Part shown: positions 59,428 through 64,000 of the stretch, in pieces
How positions within the stretch are numbered: position 1 is the first letter of the stretch
How the letters are laid out: every line of letters starts with the position of its first letter
Assembly: GCA_017306415.1 (NCBI GenBank)
Contig: JAFKIL010000001.1
Location: 930,001 to 994,000, forward strand
DNA from: Microbacterium sp.
Lineage (GTDB): Bacteria; Actinomycetota; Actinomycetes; Actinomycetales; Microbacteriaceae
Direction of reading: 5' to 3'
DNA: 64,000 nucleotides
Notes under the pieces: model-generated
The model's input: only the letters and a program-made list of their open reading frames with translations
Database searches by the model: none
What the model was told of the DNA's origin: nothing
Program-made: the position numbers and the translations under genes

Positions 59428-61007
59428 CACACCGACTGCTCGACGCGCGGGAAGAGGGGCGCGAGCCCGTTCACCGACGTGCCGGACGTCAGGATGCCCC
59501 AGGCTCCGGCCTCGCGGATCGGCTGATCCTGCAGGCGCCCGAGGGTCTCGGCGGCCCCCAGTGCGATCCACAGCTTCTCCGTCGCCACGGGCATGACCGG
59601 AGACAGCAGCACGGCGAGCGCACGCAGGCCCTCCGCCGCCGTGTAGAGCACCGTCCCGAGCCGCTCGCGCTGCGCGTCGTCCTTGGCGAGCACCCACGGC
59701 TCGTTGTCGGTGATGTAGCCGTTCAGCGCGTCGACGATCGTCCAGATCGCGGTGATCGCCTCGTCGATGCGGAAGCGCTCGATCGCGGCATCCGCCGCCG
59801 TCACGGCATCCGCCACCGTGCGCTGGATGGCGAGGTCGCCATCCAGGTAGGTGCTCGGTGCCGGGACGATCCCCTCGAAGTAGCGCTCGATCATCGCCGT
59901 CGCGCGGGAGGCCAGGTTGCCGAAGCCGTTCGCCAGCTCGGCCTGGTAGCGCGCCGACAGGTCCTCCCACGAGAACGACCCGTCCTGGCCGAACGCGATC
60001 GCCGACAGGAAGTAGAAGCGATAGGCGTCCGAGCCGAAGACGTCGATGATCTCGGCCGGAGCGATGCCGGTCAGTTTCGACTTCGACATCTTCTCGCCGC
60101 CCACGAGCAGCCACCCGTGCGCGAACACGCCCCTCGGGACGTCGACGCCCGCGGCCATCAGCATCGCCGGCCAGATGACGGCGTGGAAGCGGAGGATGTC
60201 CTTGCCGACGACGTGGTACGCGGGCCACCGGCGGGCGAACTCCTCCGGGTCGGAGCCGTAGCCCACCGCCGTCGCGTAGTTCAGCAGCGCATCGACCCAC
60301 ACGTAGATGACGTGCGTCTCGTCCCACGGCACGCGGATGCCCCAGTCGAACGCGGATCGCGAGATCGAGAGGTCCTTCAGCCCGGACCTCACGAACGAGA
60401 CGACCTCATTGCGCGCCGACTCGGGGCGCACGAAGTCGGGGACCGACGAGTAGAGCTCGAGCAGGCGGTCCTGGAACTCGCTGAGCTTGAAGAAGTAGTT
60501 CTTCTCCTGCAGCAGCTCCAGAGGGATCGAGTGGATCGCGCACACCTTGAGGCCCTCGAACGGCCCGGTGCCGTCGACGATCTCGGCCTCGGGCTTGAAC
60601 TCCTCGCAGCCGACGCAGTACAGCGCCTCGTACTCGCCCGCGTAGATGTAGCCGCGGTCGTACAGCGCCTGGACGAACGCGCGCACGCGCTCCTCGTGAC
60701 GCTCCTGGGTGGTGCGGATGAAGTCGTCGTTCGCGACGTCCAGCTGCGTGAGCAGCGGGAACCACGCCTCGGCGACGAGCTTGTCGACCCACTGCTGCGG
60801 CGTGACGCCGTTGGCCGCCGCGGCACGGAGCATCTTCTGCCCGTGCTCGTCCGTCCCCGTCAGCATCCAGGTGTCGTCACCCGCCTGGCGGTGCCAGCGC
60901 GCGAGCGTGTCCACCGCCACGGTCGTGTAGCCGTGGCCGATGTGGGGGACGTCGCTCGGATAGTAGATCGGCGTCGTGATGTAGAAGGAGCGGCCGGAAG
61001 TCACCAC
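59427..61007 (-). CDS. metG: Methionyl-tRNA synthetase
   Basis: A 526-residue class I synthetase: PSDVPHIGHGYTT with the HIGH motif, EKMSKSKLTG (KMSKS) and an anticodon-binding C-terminal helical domain. It lacks the extra C-terminal dimerisation domain, as is usual in actinobacteria. Charges tRNA-Met. Upstream of tatD in the conserved cluster. Confidence 0.96.
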   Translation of the reverse strand: MVTSGRSFYITTPIYYPSDVPHIGHGYTTVAVDTLARWHRQAGDDTWMLTGTDEHGQKMLRAAAANGVTPQQWVDKLVAEAWFPLLTQLDVANDDFIRTTQERHEERVRAFVQALYDRGYIYAGEYEALYCVGCEEFKPEAEIVDGTGPFEGLKVCAIHSIPLELLQEKNYFFKLSEFQDRLLELYSSVPDFVRPESARNEVVSFVRSGLKDLSISRSAFDWGIRVPWDETHVIYVWVDALLNYATAVGYGSDPEEFARRWPAYHVVGKDILRFHAVIWPAMLMAAGVDVPRGVFAHGWLLVGGEKMSKSKLTGIAPAEIIDVFGSDAYRFYFLSAIAFGQDGSFSWEDLSARYQAELANGFGNLASRATAMIERYFEGIVPAPSTYLDGDLAIQRTVADAVTAADAAIERFRIDEAITAIWTIVDALNGYITDNEPWVLAKDDAQRERLGTVLYTAAEGLRALAVLLSPVMPVATEKLWIALGAAETLGRLQDQPIREAGAWGILTSGTSVNGLAPLFPRVEQSV

Positions 61008-61092
61008 CGAAGTCTAGTTCGGACGGATGTCGCGCCCGGCGGCGTGACGAACGGCCCCCGCGGGCAGCGCCCCCGAGCGGCCGCCGTAACAT

Positions 61093-61914
61093 TCAGCCGT
61101 TGCGGACGGCGAGCGCGGCCTGGTACAGCTCCCGGCTGGACAGGCCCGTCTGCGCCGAGACCTCGGCCGCGGCATCCTTCATGCGGGTGCCCGTGCGCAC
61201 GAGCTCGAGCACCTCCGTGACGGCGTCGGGCAGGGAGACCGCGCGCACCTCGGCGCCTGCGACGACCACCACCAGCTCGCCGCGCACGCCCGCTTCGGCC
61301 CACGCGGCGAGCTCCGCGAGCGGACCGCGCACGACCTCCTCATGGAGCTTGGTCAGCTCCCGGCAGACGGCCGCGCGGCGGTCGGCCCCGAAGGCGCGCG
61401 CCATGTCGGCGAGGCTCGCCGCCACGCGCGACGGCGCCTCGAAGAACACCATCGTGCGCCCCTCGGACTGCAGCGCCGCGAGCGCGGCACGCCGCTCCCC
61501 CGGCTTCCGCGGCAGAAAGCCCTCGAACGTGAAGCGGTCGGTGGGCAGGCCCGACACCGCGAGCGCGGTCGGGACCGCGCTCGGTCCCGGGATCACCGTG
61601 ACGGCGACACCGCGGCGCACGGCCTCGGCCACGAGCCCGTAGCCCGGGTCGCTCACGGTCGGCATGCCGGCGTCGCTGAGCACGAGGACGTCGGCGTCGA
61701 CGGCGAGGCCGACCACCTCAGCGGCACGGTCCTTCTCGTTGTGGTCGTGCAGCGCGATCAGCCGCGGACGGTTCGCGATGCCGAGCGCTGCGAGCAGCCG
61801 CTGGCTGGTCCGCGTGTCCTCGGCGGCGATCACCGTCGCCTCCTCGAGCGCCTCGACGAGACGCCGCGACGCGTCACCCAGGTTGCCGATCGGTGTGGCC
61901 GCGAGGATGATCAC
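61093..61914 (-). CDS. rsmI: 16S rRNA (cytidine1402-2'-O)-methyltransferase
   Basis: A 273-residue tetrapyrrole-methylase-fold enzyme: ILAATPIGNLGDASRRL, IAAEDTRTSQRLL, VLSDAGMPTVSDPGYGLV, VIPGPSAVPTALAVSG, GFLPRKPGERR and VFFEAPSRV. Methylates C1402 in 16S rRNA. Divergent from the mannosyltransferase gene with a 22-base gap, the arrangement known from Rv1002c/Rv1003 in M. tuberculosis. Confidence 0.95.
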   Translation of the reverse strand: MIILAATPIGNLGDASRRLVEALEEATVIAAEDTRTSQRLLAALGIANRPRLIALHDHNEKDRAAEVVGLAVDADVLVLSDAGMPTVSDPGYGLVAEAVRRGVAVTVIPGPSAVPTALAVSGLPTDRFTFEGFLPRKPGERRAALAALQSEGRTMVFFEAPSRVAASLADMARAFGADRRAAVCRELTKLHEEVVRGPLAELAAWAEAGVRGELVVVVAGAEVRAVSLPDAVTEVLELVRTGTRMKDAAAEVSAQTGLSSRELYQAALAVRNG

Positions 61915-61936
61915 CGCCCCAGCTTAGGCTGGACCC

Positions 61937-63568
61937 GTGACGACGACGGTGGAGCCTCTGCTGCCTGCGACGAGGCCGTCCTTCTACGATCGATGGGCCT
62001 CGCGGGTACGCGCCGATCCGGCCATCGCGCAGCGCATCGGATGGCTCGCCCCGGTTCTGGTGACGCTCCTGGCCGGCATCCTGCGCTTCTGGAACCTCGG
62101 CGACCCGCACGCGATCGTCTTCGACGAGACCTACTACGTCAAGGACGCGTGGAGCCAGTGGAACCTCGGCTATCCGGCGAACTGGCCGGACGGCGCCGAC
62201 CCCAAGTTCCTCGCCGGTCAGAGCGACATCTTCCTGAAGACCGGGAGCTTCGTCGTCCACCCGCCGCTGGGCAAGTGGATCATCGGGGCGGGGATGTGGC
62301 TGTTCGGCCCCGACTCCACCGCCGGCTGGCGCTTCTCCGTCGCGCTGTTCGGCACGGCGACCGTGCTCGTGCTGTACCTGGTGGCCAAGAGCCTGACCCG
62401 CTCGACCGTCTTCGCCACCGTCGCGGCGTTCCTCATGGCCATCGACGGCCTCGCGATCGTCCTCAGCCGCGTCGCGCTCCTCGACGGCATCCTCACCTTC
62501 TTCCTGCTGCTGGCGTTCTGGTTCGCGATCCTCGACCGCGAACGTCACGTCGGGCGACTCGAACGCACCCTCGCGGCGCGCGCGGAGGGCGCCGAGCCGC
62601 CGGCGTGGGGCCCGTTCCTGTGGGGCCGGCCCTGGCTGCTCGCGGCGGGGGCGGCGGCGGGGGCGGCGACCGCCGTGAAGTGGTCGGGCCTCTACGTCAT
62701 CGCCGCCATCGGCATCTACGCCGTGGTCTCGGATGCGCTCGCCCGCCGGCGCGGCGGCGTGCGGCTGTGGCCGGCCGACGCGCTCCGTCAGGCGGTTCCC
62801 GCCTTCCTCGCGCTCGTCCCGATCGCGCTCGTCGTGTACCTGTTCTCGTGGACGGGCTGGTTCCTCACGAGCGGCGGGTACGACCGCCATGCCGCCGATC
62901 TGGCCCCCGCGACGGGCTTCTGGTCCTGGGTGCCGCGCTCCGTGCAGAGCCTGTGGATCTACCACCAGGCCATGTACCAGTTCCACATCGGACTCACCAC
63001 GCCGCACAGCTACGCGAGCCCGGCGTGGCAGTGGCCGATGCTGGTGCGTCCCACCTCGATGTACTGGCACCAGGACAAGCTCGGCGAGGCGGGGTGCACG
63101 GCGGTGAACAGCTGCGTGCAGGCGATCTCGAGCATCCCGAACCCGCTGATCTGGTGGGCCGGCATCGCCGCCGCGATCTATCTCGTCTACGCCTTCGCCG
63201 TCCGGCGCGACTGGCGGTACGCGATTGTACTGACCGGCGTCGCGGCGACCTACCTGCCGTGGCTCATGTATCCCGAGCGCACGATCTTTCAGTTCTACAC
63301 GGTCGCGATGCTGCCCTTCACGATCCTGGCGCTGGCGTTCGCGCTGCGCGAGATCGCACGGGGCGGTCACCCGCGCACGCCGCCCGACCTCGACGAGGAG
63401 ACGGTCGCGGAGCTGGCCGTCCGCCGGCGGACGACAGGACAGCGCGTCGTGCTGGTCTTCCTCGTCGTGGTGACGCTGCTCTCCGCGTTCTGGTACCCGG
63501 TGTGGACCGCGTGGGACGTGCCCTACGACTACTGGCGCCTGCACAACTGGGTTCCGACCTGGGTCTAG
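61937..63568 (+). CDS. pmt: Polyprenyl-phosphate-mannose:protein mannosyltransferase (Pmt)
   Basis: A 543-residue, multi-helix GT-39 enzyme. The conserved acidic loop reads HAIVFDETYYVKDAW near residues 56-70, with the catalytic DE pair; VVHPPLGKWII follows, and the C-terminal four-helix PMT_4TMC domain contains YASPAWQWP. It O-mannosylates secreted proteins during Sec export in actinobacteria. GTG 61937 lies 22 bases from the divergent rsmI start. Confidence 0.92.
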   Translation: MTTTVEPLLPATRPSFYDRWASRVRADPAIAQRIGWLAPVLVTLLAGILRFWNLGDPHAIVFDETYYVKDAWSQWNLGYPANWPDGADPKFLAGQSDIFLKTGSFVVHPPLGKWIIGAGMWLFGPDSTAGWRFSVALFGTATVLVLYLVAKSLTRSTVFATVAAFLMAIDGLAIVLSRVALLDGILTFFLLLAFWFAILDRERHVGRLERTLAARAEGAEPPAWGPFLWGRPWLLAAGAAAGAATAVKWSGLYVIAAIGIYAVVSDALARRRGGVRLWPADALRQAVPAFLALVPIALVVYLFSWTGWFLTSGGYDRHAADLAPATGFWSWVPRSVQSLWIYHQAMYQFHIGLTTPHSYASPAWQWPMLVRPTSMYWHQDKLGEAGCTAVNSCVQAISSIPNPLIWWAGIAAAIYLVYAFAVRRDWRYAIVLTGVAATYLPWLMYPERTIFQFYTVAMLPFTILALAFALREIARGGHPRTPPDLDEETVAELAVRRRTTGQRVVLVFLVVVTLLSAFWYPVWTAWDVPYDYWRLHNWVPTWV

Positions 63569-63619
63569 TGCGGCACGGGACGACCCCGGTGGCCTCCCGA
63601 AGCGGTAATCTCGATTCCC

Positions 63620-64000
63620 GTGACGATCAGGATTGAGAAGGTCGACCTGCCGGGCATCGGCGTGCGTCACGACCTGGTCACCGAGAACGGACGCCGTCTC
63701 GGTGTCGTCTCATACCGCGACGGCGACCGCGAGCTGACGATCTCCGACGCCGACGATCCGGATGCCTGCGCTTACGCCCTCCCCATCAACGAGGACGAGG
63801 CCGAGGCGCTCGCCGACCTCTTCGGCGCCTCGGTCGCCATCAGCCGCCTCACGAAGCTGACCGACGAGACTGACGGGCTGTACACCGAGAAGATCGAGCT
63901 GCCCGCGGACTCCCCGTTCGTCGGCCGCACGCTCGGCGACACCAAGACGCGCACGCGCACGCACGTCTCGGTGGTCGCGATCATCCGGGATCGCAAGGTG
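63620..64000 (+). CDS. KhtT-like regulatory subunit of a cation/proton antiporter (partial)
   Basis: The first 127 residues of a protein that continues beyond the window (MTIRIEKVDLPGIGVRHDLVT when GTG is read as Met). The N-terminal half matches KhtT-type domains; LYTEKIELPADSPFVGRTL begins a TrkA-C (RCK_C) domain. Such proteins control KhtU/KefB-type K+/H+ antiporters, probably encoded next. TAATCT eight bases upstream of the GTG may be a -10 box of a near-leaderless mRNA. Confidence 0.85.
   Translation, partial: MTIRIEKVDLPGIGVRHDLVTENGRRLGVVSYRDGDRELTISDADDPDACAYALPINEDEAEALADLFGASVAISRLTKLTDETDGLYTEKIELPADSPFVGRTLGDTKTRTRTHVSVVAIIRDRKV

Overview
The window is high-GC actinobacterial DNA, and the gene content and order of its right third point to the Microbacteriaceae, most likely Microbacterium or a close relative. 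Two kinds of sequence are joined at about position 46,942. To the left lies at least 46.9 kb of an integrative and conjugative element (ICE) carrying several metal-resistance cargoes. To the right lies ordinary chromosome. The ICE is inserted into an ABC-F ATPase gene, exactly at the codons for its second Walker B region, and a large serine recombinase sits at the element's right end. The left end of the ICE and its relaxase are not in the window.

Layout. 1-112: end of a DNA cytosine methyltransferase. 115-9.8 kb: an island made of an ABC transporter (ATPase plus fused double permease, no binding protein), an ArsR regulator, MgtC, a MgtA-type Mg P-type ATPase, two unknown membrane proteins and a second ArsR paralogue. 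Four copies of an operator-like motif centred on TTGCGCAA tie these genes together. The ABC operon and mgtA each appear to start with a short leader ORF behind a perfect Shine-Dalgarno sequence. An AraC-type regulator follows. 11.1-25.0 kb: ICE backbone, with an ArdC-like protein, a primase-polymerase, a DUF2637 protein, a ParB-like protein, and a type IV secretion set (M23 cell-wall hydrolase, two pilin-like DUF6112 proteins, a VirB6/TrbL-like protein, an SCO6880 protein and a VirB4-like ATPase). 25.1-41.7 kb: cargo inserted into the transfer operon, comprising cmtR and a CtpG-like Cd/Pb pump with an lspA remnant; an arsenic cluster (flavoprotein, aquaporin, ArsR-ArsC fusion, ArsC, ArsO-like monooxygenase, ArsR, ArsN-like acetyltransferase) with no ArsB or Acr3 pump; a three-gene recombinase transposon; a broken HAD gene; a TetR/MFS pair with homopolymer tracts; and a CDF exporter with a CmtR-like regulator. 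41.9-46.9 kb: backbone resumes with the coupling protein, SSB, a DUF4913 protein and the integrase.

The chromosomal part holds the 3' fragment of the ABC-F gene, a complete glycine betaine/osmoprotectant ABC transporter operon, a DUF427 protein, an Eis-like acetyltransferase, ispE, an aldo/keto reductase, rsmA, two MFS transporters, tatD, metG, rsmI, a protein O-mannosyltransferase and the start of a KhtT-like gene. The order pmt-rsmI-metG-tatD-rsmA-ispE matches the conserved actinobacterial neighbourhood known from Mycobacterium tuberculosis Rv1002c-Rv1011, with the two MFS genes where rpfB would be.

The least explained part is the first 10 kb: a metal-sensor regulon with operators that embed the -35 box, leaderless regulator genes, leader peptides, an orphan ABC importer and two unknown membrane proteins around Mg transport genes. 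All family assignments were made by reading motifs; no database search was run.
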